Below, piece by piece: positions 36,963-44,280 of a stretch of DNA of 64,000 nt (position 1 is its first letter; each line of letters begins with the position of its first letter). A program made the position numbers and the translations under genes. Source of the DNA: Deltaproteobacteria bacterium (GTDB lineage: Bacteria; Desulfobacterota; Desulfuromonadia; Desulfuromonadales; Geopsychrobacteraceae); assembly GCA_024279255.1 (NCBI GenBank), contig JAJRRT010000025.1:43667-107666 (forward strand), written 5' to 3'. The notes below the pieces were generated by a model. The model saw only the letters and a program-made list of their open reading frames with translations. It was not told the DNA's origin and searched no databases.

Positions 36963-37253
36963 CTACCCAGTGAAGTATGTTTCAGCGGGTTTCGACTTTT
37001 TTTGAGCCAAATACTTTCCCGGAAGGCAATTCGGACCTCCGACATCATTTACTAGCAACGCAAGGATAAAACGCCCATTCAACCTACCCCACACTACTTC
37101 TTCGACAACTCTACTGACATTGTGAATCCCTTCAATCTTAGCGCCTTCAATACTTGCGAAGGTTCGATTCAATCCATTATCGATCGCATACCATCTGCGC
37201 TCTGCCGAACCGTAAACCATCAACACAGCCAGAACCTTCCAAACTGTTCGCAT
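36963..37253 (-). CDS. Small hypothetical protein, doubtful
   Basis: An open frame of 96 codons sits directly between the sigma-54-like promoter (37339-37354) and the NrfD gene. The N-terminus (VWKVLAVLMVYG) is weakly signal-like. The ATG has no properly spaced ribosome site (GAGG is one base away). A GTG at 37226 has GGAAGG eight bases upstream and may be the true start. No family was recognised. It may instead be untranslated leader. Confidence 0.25.
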   Translation of the reverse strand: MRTVWKVLAVLMVYGSAERRWYAIDNGLNRTFASIEGAKIEGIHNVSRVVEEVVWGRLNGRFILALLVNDVGGPNCLPGKYLAQKKSKPAETYFTG

Positions 37254-37338
37254 ACCTCAGACAAGGACCCCACTCCCCTTGAAGTCAGACCAATTCTCAG
37301 ATCTCAAAAATTCGGTATATTTCCGTGGCTTTCATTAA

Positions 37339-37354
37339 TCCAAGGGCCGTGCCA
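37339..37354 (-). promoter_or_regulatory. Sigma-54-like promoter for the module 1 operon
   Basis: On the minus strand TGGCACGGCCCTTGGA has a complete -24 box (TGGCAC) and TTG at the right distance. The -12 GC is GG, one mismatch from consensus. It points towards the NrfD-ferredoxin-cytochrome genes. A sigma-54 activator gene lies 1.5 kb away and repeated sequences lie about 230 bases upstream. Confidence 0.6.
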
Positions 37355-37570
37355 GTCCACCAGCAATCCTCAATAAAATTATTGTCCTTAAAAATCAATA
37401 CCTTAGGTGGTGGCTAAACAGTAAACTTAATTTTGTAAATCTGCCTAGACGTTGCAATTGCAACGAAGACTTTTTAAATTATCAATTTAGTGATGAGCCA
37501 ATCGTTACTATTTATCAATAAAGTCAGAAGAAAGGCCTTTGGGTTTCTTTATCAGCCACACTAATTATTG

Positions 37571-37603
37571 GTTGCATCCATGTTGCATCCATGTTGCATA
37601 ATC
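37571..37603. repeat. Three 11-bp direct repeats, putative activator sites
   Basis: GTTGCATCCAT at 37571-37581 and 37582-37592, then GTTGCATAATC at 37593-37603. The period is about one helical turn, so a protein could bind all copies on one face. They lie in the divergent region between the module 1 operon and the PEGA gene, at enhancer distance from the sigma-54-like promoter. The ATGTTG core recurs at 40395-40410. The remainder of 37254-37768 is AT-rich with no other clear feature. Confidence 0.6.
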
Positions 37604-37768
37604 AAAACTGCATCAACCAATCTATCGCCAAATATTTTATTGTAGCTAAAGTCGTACTTTTTATTATTTATTACTCTTTCTTTGATATGATCATCACTTC
37701 AACTTTGACAATTAGTAATGTAGGTCACTAGAACTTGCCTTAATCACAGAGTTCCCCTGGAGGTCTGA

Positions 37769-38827
37769 ATGAATCTCAGAATTTCAATAACACTGGTGCT
37801 ATTTATACTTTCAGCCACTCCAGTTTTTGCAAAAACCGGAATCATAGAGATCTACACCACCCCGCCAAAAGCAGAAGTTTTCATTGACAATATCTTCGCT
37901 GGGCTTACTCCTTTTGCCGACCCTGATATCGAAATCGGACTACACCAGATATCACTTAAAATTGAAAAAACAGGGACAACCCATAACTTTTCAGTCGAAA
38001 TCGATAACATTAATCCTCAAATCTACAGAATCAATTTGCAGCAACCACGACCCACTTTATTTAATGGCGTCATAGAAAAACCAACCATTATTGCCGATCG
38101 TGGCAACATTCAATTTGCCAGCGTACCCACAGGCGCTTTGATAGAAATTAACGATAAGGAGATGGCAAATACTCCGGTCAGCTTTCGAGATGTCGACACT
38201 GGGTCCTATCAGGTTAAATTTCTGCTTGAAGGAAAGGTCCTTGAGGGAGAGTTCAAGGTATACAAGAACGAAACCAGTAAGTTAATTGCTGATTTTAAGC
38301 ACGAACAAATCATTGATAAGGGGCAGGAAGAAATATCAAAGTTGAAACGTCAAGAGAAGGGACGGACCAATCACGCTCTAAAACAAAAAGAACTGGCCCG
38401 CGAAGAACATGTCCTGTATGAACTAAAAGATCTGCAACCTGACGTTCGTGAAAGAATACTACGTGCTCGAGACCAGCAGCACCTAACAATCCCGGTTGAA
38501 GGGATGTACAATGCCAATCGCTCCTACTACTATATTGCCCTAAAGCTTGACCCGACCGTTGTCACTTATTACAAGTTACCCTACGACCGCCTGACGCTCG
38601 AATTAAAAAATCTGAAAAAAAAGAAGTCTGCTCGGCTGGGAGATTACTACGAGGGTGAGTACGTTTTTCGCTATGGCAAACACACACGCCGCGGGCGATT
38701 AAACAGCAGCAAATTCGCGTCTTGCCGTTTCACACTTTACAATGAACTGACGATCAAAGTTCGTTATGATCCTGATGATTTTGGTGCCGGACGAGGCAAG
38801 GGGAAGGTTTTTGTCAGTGTCAGATAA
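37769..38827 (+). CDS. Exported protein with two PEGA domains
   Basis: A 352-aa protein with signal peptide (MNLRISITLVLFILSATPVFA) and two PEGA repeats: IEIYTTPPKAEVFIDNIFAG and IQFASVPTGALIEINDKEMA. These beta-sandwich repeats are common in surface and periplasmic proteins. A charged helical linker (about 175-225) leads to a basic C-terminal domain of unknown type (about 230-352). The ribosome site is CCTGGAGGTCTGA. It is divergent from the module 1 operon and shares the repeat-containing intergenic region, so it may respond to the same regulator. Confidence 0.8.
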   Translation: MNLRISITLVLFILSATPVFAKTGIIEIYTTPPKAEVFIDNIFAGLTPFADPDIEIGLHQISLKIEKTGTTHNFSVEIDNINPQIYRINLQQPRPTLFNGVIEKPTIIADRGNIQFASVPTGALIEINDKEMANTPVSFRDVDTGSYQVKFLLEGKVLEGEFKVYKNETSKLIADFKHEQIIDKGQEEISKLKRQEKGRTNHALKQKELAREEHVLYELKDLQPDVRERILRARDQQHLTIPVEGMYNANRSYYYIALKLDPTVVTYYKLPYDRLTLELKNLKKKKSARLGDYYEGEYVFRYGKHTRRGRLNSSKFASCRFTLYNELTIKVRYDPDDFGAGRGKGKVFVSVR

Positions 38828-38842
38828 CATTGACAGCAGGCA

Positions 38843-40204
38843 TTAACAAAGCTCGTACTTTTGCATCCAACGCCAAAGAGTCGTACGATCTACCCCAAAT
38901 TCATGCGCGGTGCGATTTCGATTTCCTTCATACCGATCTAGTGCCGCGCGTAGCTCTACCTCTTCTGGGCAACCACGACGTCGTCTGGAACTATCAGGGT
39001 CGGCAATTCGGACACTCTCAGGCAAGAGCTCAGCACTGATCTCTCCATTCCTGCAGAAAATAATTGATTGCTCTACAATATTCAGCAACTCCCTGATATT
39101 CCCAGGAAACTCATGCTCCATCAACAAACGCATCGCTGCCGGAGAAAACCCTCGTACCGACTTCGCATACTCTAAATTGAACCGATCTAGTGCCATATCA
39201 AGCAGGAGAGGAATGTCTTCGCGTCGCTCGCTTAAAGATGGGATTGTGAACCCTATGACATTAATACGAAAATATAGATCACGCCTGAAGCTCCCATCTG
39301 CAACCATTTTCTCTAGGTTGCGATGAGTTGCAGCAACAAAACGTACATCTGCTTTCATCGGTGATTTTGCACCTAACGGCTGATACTCACGATTTTCCAA
39401 CACGCGCAAAAGCTTGACCTGTAGGGCAAGTGGTAAATCGCCTATTTCATCAAGAAACAGCGTCCCGCCCTCCGCCATCTCCAGTCGCCCAGGTCGACTC
39501 TCAACGGCTCCGGTATATGCACCGCGTCGCGCGCCAAAAATTTCAGCTTCCAATAAGGGTTCGGGTAATGCCCCGCAGTTCACGACAACTAATGGTCCTT
39601 TAGAACGTGAGCTCAGTTTGTGGATAGCACGGGCAAAGAGTTCTTTCCCGGAGCCACTATCTCCCTGAATCAATACTGTGGCATTACTGGCGGCGATATC
39701 AGGGATAACATCAAAAAGACCATGCATCCCTTCATTACGACTATAGATTTTCTCAAAAACATATTTGCCCTGATATGGCTTTCTTGCCACCACGGGAGAG
39801 AGATTACGCAGCGTCTCAACGGCTCCAACAATATCACCCTGTTCGTTTCTAAGCGGCGAAGCGCTAATAGATACACGCAGCAGTTGATTATGTTTATTGC
39901 ATATATCAAGTTCTCTGCCTAAAACGGACTCGCCAGAGTGGATGGTTTTTTGTACTGAACATTCCTCTCGGCACATTTTACTCTTGAATATATCTTTACA
40001 ATATTGGCCAATTGCCTCATCTCGTGAATAGCCTGTCATCTCTTCTACTGCATGATTAAAGGAAATAATCCGCATATCGCTATCGACGGCGAAGATACCG
40101 TCAGCAACACTATCAAGGAGGTCATGATTCTGCGGCAGCCCAGAAGCGGTCGCATCAACACTGAGGTTGATCAGCTGATCAAGATTTAGGTAACGGCTCG
40201 GCAT
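38843..40204 (-). CDS. PAS-containing sigma-54-dependent activator
   Basis: A 453-aa enhancer-binding protein. An N-terminal PAS domain (about 25-140) carries a Cys cluster KSKMCREECSVQ, seen in a subgroup of PAS activators and possibly redox or metal sensitive. The AAA+ domain has Walker A GDSGSGKE, the sigma-54 loop as GAYTGA (a tolerated F-to-Y form), Walker B GGTLFLDEIG and FRRDLYFRINV. The Fis-type helix-turn-helix is TAHEFGVDRTTLWRWM. The ATG at 40204 has GGGAGAGAG just upstream. An in-frame ATG at 40261 does not. The gene is preceded by a riboswitch leader and is the natural candidate to act on the sigma-54-like promoter of module 1. Confidence 0.9.
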   Translation of the reverse strand: MPSRYLNLDQLINLSVDATASGLPQNHDLLDSVADGIFAVDSDMRIISFNHAVEEMTGYSRDEAIGQYCKDIFKSKMCREECSVQKTIHSGESVLGRELDICNKHNQLLRVSISASPLRNEQGDIVGAVETLRNLSPVVARKPYQGKYVFEKIYSRNEGMHGLFDVIPDIAASNATVLIQGDSGSGKELFARAIHKLSSRSKGPLVVVNCGALPEPLLEAEIFGARRGAYTGAVESRPGRLEMAEGGTLFLDEIGDLPLALQVKLLRVLENREYQPLGAKSPMKADVRFVAATHRNLEKMVADGSFRRDLYFRINVIGFTIPSLSERREDIPLLLDMALDRFNLEYAKSVRGFSPAAMRLLMEHEFPGNIRELLNIVEQSIIFCRNGEISAELLPESVRIADPDSSRRRRGCPEEVELRAALDRYEGNRNRTAHEFGVDRTTLWRWMQKYELC

Positions 40205-40394
40205 CAACTCTCTCCCGATTGATATAAATCCAATCTTGAGGTATCTCATCTGCATCGGCAAACACGACCCGACTCTTTAGCGCGTAAAGCTTGCCTTAAG
40301 CACAACCTAAGTCAACCATATGAGACCACGCTGTCCAGAGTTGGTACATATATACATATTCGATAATTAACATCAACAATTATCGTGTTGAACA

Positions 40395-40410
40395 CAACAT
40401 GCCAATGTTG
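40395..40410. promoter_or_regulatory. Palindrome CAACAT-N4-ATGTTG in the activator leader
   Basis: CAACATGCCAATGTTG has perfect 6-bp arms. Its ATGTTG half-site is shared with the iterons at 37571-37603. It sits between the riboswitch and the activator gene, about 190 bases from the start codon, next to a possible second sigma-70 promoter (TTGATG, 16 bases, TATATA on the minus strand). It may be an autoregulatory site. Confidence 0.45.
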
Positions 40411-40443
40411 CATTCTCCACATTAATGACTCGTTTCTTAGCCG

Positions 40444-40556
40444 GACACAAAAAAACCAGTTCACCAAATATCTGAAGATATTTCGGCAACCTGGCTATCT
40501 CATAGAGATCCTATAGGCTTTCCGTCCCACCCTTACGAGTGGTTTAGTATTATCGT
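40444..40556 (-). ncRNA. GEMM-I cyclic-dinucleotide riboswitch with overlapping terminator
   Basis: The minus strand carries the GEMM hallmarks in order: AAACCACTC-GTAA-GGGTGG (P2 with a GNRA tetraloop), GGGACGGAAAGCC, a second stem (GATCTC-TAT-GAGAT), and GCCAGGTTGCCGAAA. The 3' part CCAGGTTGCC can instead pair with GGTGAACTGG (enclosing AAATATC-TTCA-GATATTT) to form a terminator followed by seven T. Ligand binding would be expected to prevent that terminator, giving an ON switch. The ligand may be c-di-GMP or 3',3'-cGAMP and is not decided here. It lies 240 bases upstream of the sigma-54 activator gene. Confidence 0.85.
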
Positions 40557-40580
40557 GTATCAACTCAATATTTTCAAATC

Positions 40581-40609
40581 ATAATAAATTTGCGCTAATT
40601 ATTTGTCAA
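40581..40609 (-). promoter_or_regulatory. Sigma-70 promoter of the riboswitch/activator transcript
   Basis: On the minus strand TTGACA (40609-40604), 17 bases, TATTAT (40586-40581). The -35 is perfect and the -10 has one mismatch. Transcription would begin near 40574 and run directly into the GEMM element. Confidence 0.8.
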
Positions 40610-40713
40610 TACATTTAATAATCTAAATGCTCGAATAGTAGGGGCTCTGCATAAATAGAATATTACTCAAACATTTTTTCAAACCTTAATGTACGCACCA
40701 ACCACATAAAACT

Positions 40714-40746
40714 AAAAAAAAGGCGCCCCATCGGGACGCCTTTTTT
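40714..40746. terminator. Terminator after atpE (bidirectional)
   Basis: AGGCGCCCC and GGGACGCCT pair (one mismatch) around a 3-base loop, with a run of A on the left and TTTTTT on the right. It lies 20 bases beyond the atpE stop and would also work in the other direction. Confidence 0.9.
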
Positions 40747-40765
40747 ACTTTGACTGTCAGATCTA

Positions 40766-41032
40766 TTACTTAGCCAGCAGCTTCACAACTTCTTCAGTGA
40801 AGGGGTTGGCAAAGAGGATGATCATGGCAACAACAAATACGTAGATTGCCAAAGACTCGATCATAGCCAGACCGATCATCATGGTGGTAAGGATCTTACC
40901 TGAAGCGCCTGGGTTACGTGCAACACCCTCAACGGCCGACTTGATAGCCAGACCCTGACCGATACCGGTACCGAAAGAACCAAGACCCATACCAATACCT
41001 GCAGCAACCATGCACCATGCGAAAAATTCCAT
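40766..41032 (-). CDS. atpE: ATP synthase Fo subunit c
   Basis: An 88-aa hairpin of two membrane helices joined by the polar loop ([13 protein letters not shown]). The ion-binding carboxylate is Glu in AMIESLAIY in the second helix. The first helix has a Gln in GTGIGQGLA. Gln, Glu-Ser and Tyr at these positions are most of the sodium-ligand set known from Ilyobacter and Propionigenium c-rings, although the following Thr is Leu here. The ribosome site is GAGGAG six bases before ATG. It is last in the atpZ-atpI-atpB-atpE cluster. F1 genes are not in the window. Confidence 0.96.
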   Translation of the reverse strand: MEFFAWCMVAAGIGMGLGSFGTGIGQGLAIKSAVEGVARNPGASGKILTTMMIGLAMIESLAIYVFVVAMIILFANPFTEEVVKLLAK

Positions 41033-41113
41033 TTTGTACTCCTCTTTTCTATCGCTTGAATTGTTCCTATATCGTATAGGACTACTCTTCGCCCCTGCGA
41101 AGAGAAAAATGAC

Positions 41114-41788
41114 TTAGTGTGCTTCTTCCAGCGCACCAGCAATGTAGATCATCGCCAGCAGCGTAAAGACGAAGGTCTGGATAAAAGCGACCAGAACCCC
41201 CATCAGCATCATCGGTACCGGAACCACCAAAGGCACCAGAGCGATAAAGATCATCAGAACAATCTCGTGGCCCCACATGTTACCGAAAAGACGCAGAGTC
41301 AATGAGAGCGGACGAGCCAGGTGACCGATGATCTCGATGACAAAAATCAAAGGTGCCAGCCACCAGATCGGGCCCATAAAATGCTTCAGATAAGAAACCC
41401 CGTGCTTTTTCACTCCAACGATATGGGTCATGGCAAAAACCATCAAAGCCAAGGCTGCGTTGGTATTCAAATTGGCGGTGGGGGGCATAAACCCGGGGAT
41501 CAGTGCTATCAAGTTACTGACCAGGATAAATAACGCAAAGGTCGCGATCAGCGGAAAAAACGGCTTCCCCTCTTCACCCATCGTCTCCTCGAGAAGATTT
41601 CTGACACCTGAAATGACTGTCTCCATCAGGTTCTGCAGACCCTTGGGTACCAGACTGATCGAACGCGAAACGACAAAGGCAATGCCAATCAGAATCGCCA
41701 TGACCAGCCAAGTGTAGGTCACATGCTCACCAAGGTTGAGATGAAACTGCTCCGTTAGCCACTTCAAAAATAAAAACGGATGAGTCAT
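41114..41788 (-). CDS. atpB: ATP synthase Fo subunit a
   Basis: A 224-aa integral membrane stator subunit forming the ion half-channels. The essential arginine is in [19 protein letters not shown]. The C-terminal helix pair ([20 protein letters not shown]) is typical. AAGGAG lies about 12 bases before the ATG. It lies between atpI-like and atpE genes, the usual order for Fo genes split from F1 in Geobacter relatives. Confidence 0.96.
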   Translation of the reverse strand: MTHPFLFLKWLTEQFHLNLGEHVTYTWLVMAILIGIAFVVSRSISLVPKGLQNLMETVISGVRNLLEETMGEEGKPFFPLIATFALFILVSNLIALIPGFMPPTANLNTNAALALMVFAMTHIVGVKKHGVSYLKHFMGPIWWLAPLIFVIEIIGHLARPLSLTLRLFGNMWGHEIVLMIFIALVPLVVPVPMMLMGVLVAFIQTFVFTLLAMIYIAGALEEAH

Positions 41789-41821
41789 AATCTAAAAATC
41801 TCCTTCTATATCAACAATAGT

Positions 41822-42187
41822 CTAGTAAAGTCGTTTAAGCGTTGTCAGCAACAAGCTCACTACTACAACTGAAAGCCCTACTACCAATGCCAGAGGGTGA
41901 ACTTCGCCACGAACAAGCAATATGTAGATGGCGCCGCCAACAACCAGCAAACGGAAGAAATAGTTCCGCTTGAATCCACGCGGAGAATAGGCCTGAGGTG
42001 AACTGATCACCTTGAGTAAAGAGTGGCCCATCCATCCAAAATTCAAAATGACTAACAGCCCGCCGGCGATCACACCAAGGGACACAGCCCTTGATTGCCA
42101 GAACAAGCTGATCAAAACCATCAATAACAAGACCAACCAGTTCAGCCGACCAACATTTTTTAGCAACTGGTCATCACGACTTGTCAC
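41822..42187 (-). CDS. atpI: ATP synthase subunit I-like protein
   Basis: A membrane protein of about 121 aa with four helices in the AtpI/Atp1 style (LNWLVLLLMVLISLFW, VSLGVIAGGLLVILNFGWMG). It is thought to help c-ring assembly or magnesium uptake. A GTG at 42187, overlapping the atpZ stop by 14 bases, is preferred. An ATG at 42238 would add 17 polar residues and overlap atpZ by 65 bases. Confidence 0.75.
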   Translation of the reverse strand: MTSRDDQLLKNVGRLNWLVLLLMVLISLFWQSRAVSLGVIAGGLLVILNFGWMGHSLLKVISSPQAYSPRGFKRNYFFRLLVVGGAIYILLVRGEVHPLALVVGLSVVVVSLLLTTLKRLY

Positions 42188-42440
42188 GATCCGAATCCGA
42201 TTGCTCCTGATCGGTCTGCTCTTGTCGGCGCAGCTCACGAGTGGTCAGGATAAAAATATTTCGAAACCCTGAAACAATCCCCAGGACTAAAAAGGAGAGG
42301 GTCAGCCAAGGTGTCGTTCCAAGCCAACGGTCAAGATAATAGCCCATGGCCAAACCGATAAAGGTCGCCGCCACCATCGAGATTCCGACACTCGAAAGAA
42401 AGCTCAGTGTCTTGAATAACTGTTTGTTATTTTCTGCCAT
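42174..42440 (-). CDS. atpZ: AtpZ/AtpI-family protein
   Basis: An 88-aa protein with two membrane helices (SSVGISMVAATFIGLAMGYY, then TPWLTLSFLVLGIVSGFRNI), the AtpZ pattern with GYYLDRWLGT between them, and a highly charged C-terminal tail. The ATG at 42440 gives the usual short N-terminus. No clear ribosome site is visible, and a start at 42479 is also open. It is the first gene of the Fo cluster. Confidence 0.8.
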   Translation of the reverse strand: MAENNKQLFKTLSFLSSVGISMVAATFIGLAMGYYLDRWLGTTPWLTLSFLVLGIVSGFRNIFILTTRELRRQEQTDQEQSDSDRDKS

Positions 42441-42445
42441 AAAAT

Positions 42446-42464
42446 TGTATACAGCATACAATCT
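42446..42464. promoter_or_regulatory. Perfect inverted repeat upstream of atpZ
   Basis: ATTGTATACAGCATACAAT has 7-bp arms (ATTGTAT/ATACAAT) with a 5-base spacer. It is immediately upstream of the atpZ ATG, so a bound repressor would block the Fo genes. The binding protein is not known. Confidence 0.4.
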
Positions 42465-42534
42465 GCCGCAAAGCCGCACCTAAATAGCACAGCAAGGGCA
42501 TCAAGTCAACCGCTAAGCCTCCCCCTGAAAGGAT

Positions 42535-43818
42535 CTAAAGTGCCGCAAAAGCCTTGGCTGCAGCCTCGATAGTTTGATCGAGATCGTCCTGGCTATGGGC
42601 AACGCTCATAAAGCCAGCCTCAAATTGCGAAGGAGCAAGATTGATCCCGGAATCGAGCATGCTGCGGAAGAAACGACCAAAGGCATCAGTATCGCTTTTA
42701 AGCGCATCTGCGAAATTGTTCACGGGGCCTTGCTGAAAAAAGTTACAGAACATGCCACCCACACGATTCCAGCAGGTAGGAAGCGAAGAATTGCCAGCCG
42801 CATCAAGCAGACCTTTTTCAAGGTAAGCACTCTTTTCTTCAATCTGCTGATAAAAACCCTCTTGCTGAAGCAGCTGTAAGGTTGCAATCCCGGCACTCAT
42901 TGCCAATGGATTTCCCGACAAGGTACCCGCCTGGTAAACGCCGCCTTCTGGAGAGAGTGCGTCCATGATCTCCCGCTTGCCACCAAAAGCTCCAACCGGC
43001 AAACCGCCTCCAATAATCTTACCCAGACAAACCAGGTCGCCGCGCACACCGAAACGTTCTTGTGCGCCACCGTAAGCGACTCGAAACCCGGTCATGACCT
43101 CATCAATGATCAGTAGAATCCCTTCGGCATCACAGAGGGTACGCAGACCCTCAAGAAAGCCAGCAGCCGGCGGGACACAACCCATATTCCCTGCGATAGG
43201 CTCAATAATGATACAGGCAAGCTCTCCCTTGTTGGCAGCGGCAACTCGCCTCACATCTTCTAGATCGTTATAAGTAGCAGTCAAGGTGTACTTGGCAAAA
43301 TCTGCAGGCACACCGGGTGACGTCGGCACACCGAAAGTGGCCAAACCGCTGCCGGCCTTAACCAACAAGCTGTCCGCATGGCCATGATAGCAGCCATCAA
43401 ATTTGAGAATCTTGTCCCGCCCGGTGTAGCCACGCGCCAATCGGATAGCACTCATGGTCGCTTCGGTACCCGAAGAGACCATCCTGATCTTTTCAATATT
43501 CGGGTAAGCCCCACAAACCATCTCGGCCAATTCCGTTTCACGCGCAGTCGGGGCACCAAAGGAAGCTCCGCTGGCGGCCGTCTGCTGAATTGCCTCAACC
43601 ACTTTGGGGTGGCAATGGCCGAGGATCATCGGCCCCCAGGAACCAACATAATCAATATACTCATTGCCATCGGCATCAGTAATGCGGCTGCCAGCAGCCT
43701 TTTTTATAAAGATAGGATCACAACCGACCGACTTAAAAGCCCGAACGGGGCTATTAACTCCCCCTGGGATTACAGTTTTCGCTTTGGCAAAGAGTGATTC
43801 CGAAGTTTGACGATTCAT
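42535..43818 (-). CDS. hemL: Glutamate-1-semialdehyde 2,1-aminomutase
   Basis: A 427-aa PLP enzyme of the C5 haem pathway that converts glutamate-1-semialdehyde to 5-aminolevulinate. The PLP lysine is in [17 protein letters not shown], the Asp in [12 protein letters not shown], and the gabaculine-site region in [15 protein letters not shown]. Length matches the family. It precedes the Fo cluster in the same direction with a 94-base gap. The C5 pathway fits the heavy haem demand implied by the cytochromes nearby. Confidence 0.97.
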   Translation of the reverse strand: MNRQTSESLFAKAKTVIPGGVNSPVRAFKSVGCDPIFIKKAAGSRITDADGNEYIDYVGSWGPMILGHCHPKVVEAIQQTAASGASFGAPTARETELAEMVCGAYPNIEKIRMVSSGTEATMSAIRLARGYTGRDKILKFDGCYHGHADSLLVKAGSGLATFGVPTSPGVPADFAKYTLTATYNDLEDVRRVAAANKGELACIIIEPIAGNMGCVPPAAGFLEGLRTLCDAEGILLIIDEVMTGFRVAYGGAQERFGVRGDLVCLGKIIGGGLPVGAFGGKREIMDALSPEGGVYQAGTLSGNPLAMSAGIATLQLLQQEGFYQQIEEKSAYLEKGLLDAAGNSSLPTCWNRVGGMFCNFFQQGPVNNFADALKSDTDAFGRFFRSMLDSGINLAPSQFEAGFMSVAHSQDDLDQTIEAAAKAFAAL

Positions 43819-44025
43819 AACGATCTGACCTTTCTCTATTCAAAACTAAAAATAAGCAGCCATCAGGCATTTTGTGTTCAAAAATTGATAGCGACTTGGT
43901 TATCACGCCCCCTGATTGACTGTCAAGAAAAGCAAAAATAAATGCCACCAACCAAATCACATTCGACATTTACATACGAACGGATCTATCGAAATCCTCA
44001 AGTGAAAACATTGTTATATTTATGC

Positions 44026-44053
44026 TTGACTTGCACGTAAACGTCTGCATAAT
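44026..44053 (+). promoter_or_regulatory. Promoter with MerR-type operator for the beta-oxidation operon
   Basis: TTGACT (44026), 16 bases, CATAAT (44048), with CACGTAAACGT in the spacer. The upstream TGTTATATTTATGC and this block closely match the sequence before etfB (63005-63033). The CACGTAA core recurs in the leader of the MerR gene. The start codon is 230 bases downstream. Confidence 0.7.
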
Positions 44054-44168
44054 GAGGGCACAGTATTTTCACAAATTCGAACTTAAGGAATAACCCCATC
44101 AGCCCCATCAGCGGCTAACCTTATTTAGATAAATTGAGCGATTCAGAGAAAGCACGCTCTGGCCATTT

Positions 44169-44219
44169 CTGTACAACCAAATCATTCATGGCATAATTGC
44201 CATGAGGATTACCGTACAG
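44169..44219. repeat. Nested inverted repeat in the leader of the beta-oxidation operon
   Basis: CTGTAC (44170-44175) pairs with GTACAG (44214-44219), and inside it CATGGCA-TAAT-TGCCATG (44187-44204) is a perfect 7-bp inverted repeat. It lies 60 bases before the acyl-CoA ligase start and after the promoter. It could be an RNA stem or a second operator. The rest of 43819-44280 shows no gene. Confidence 0.45.
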
Positions 44220-44280
44220 GCTATGCAAGCAGATAACTACAGCCTAAAAGAGAACACAGTGGCCAACCGAGGATGCCAGA

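Noticed and set aside
37702..37735. Sigma-54 promoter before the PEGA gene (AGGTCACTAGAACTTGCC)
   Set aside because: The GG and GC are 12 bases apart instead of 10, so it does not fit the -24/-12 spacing.
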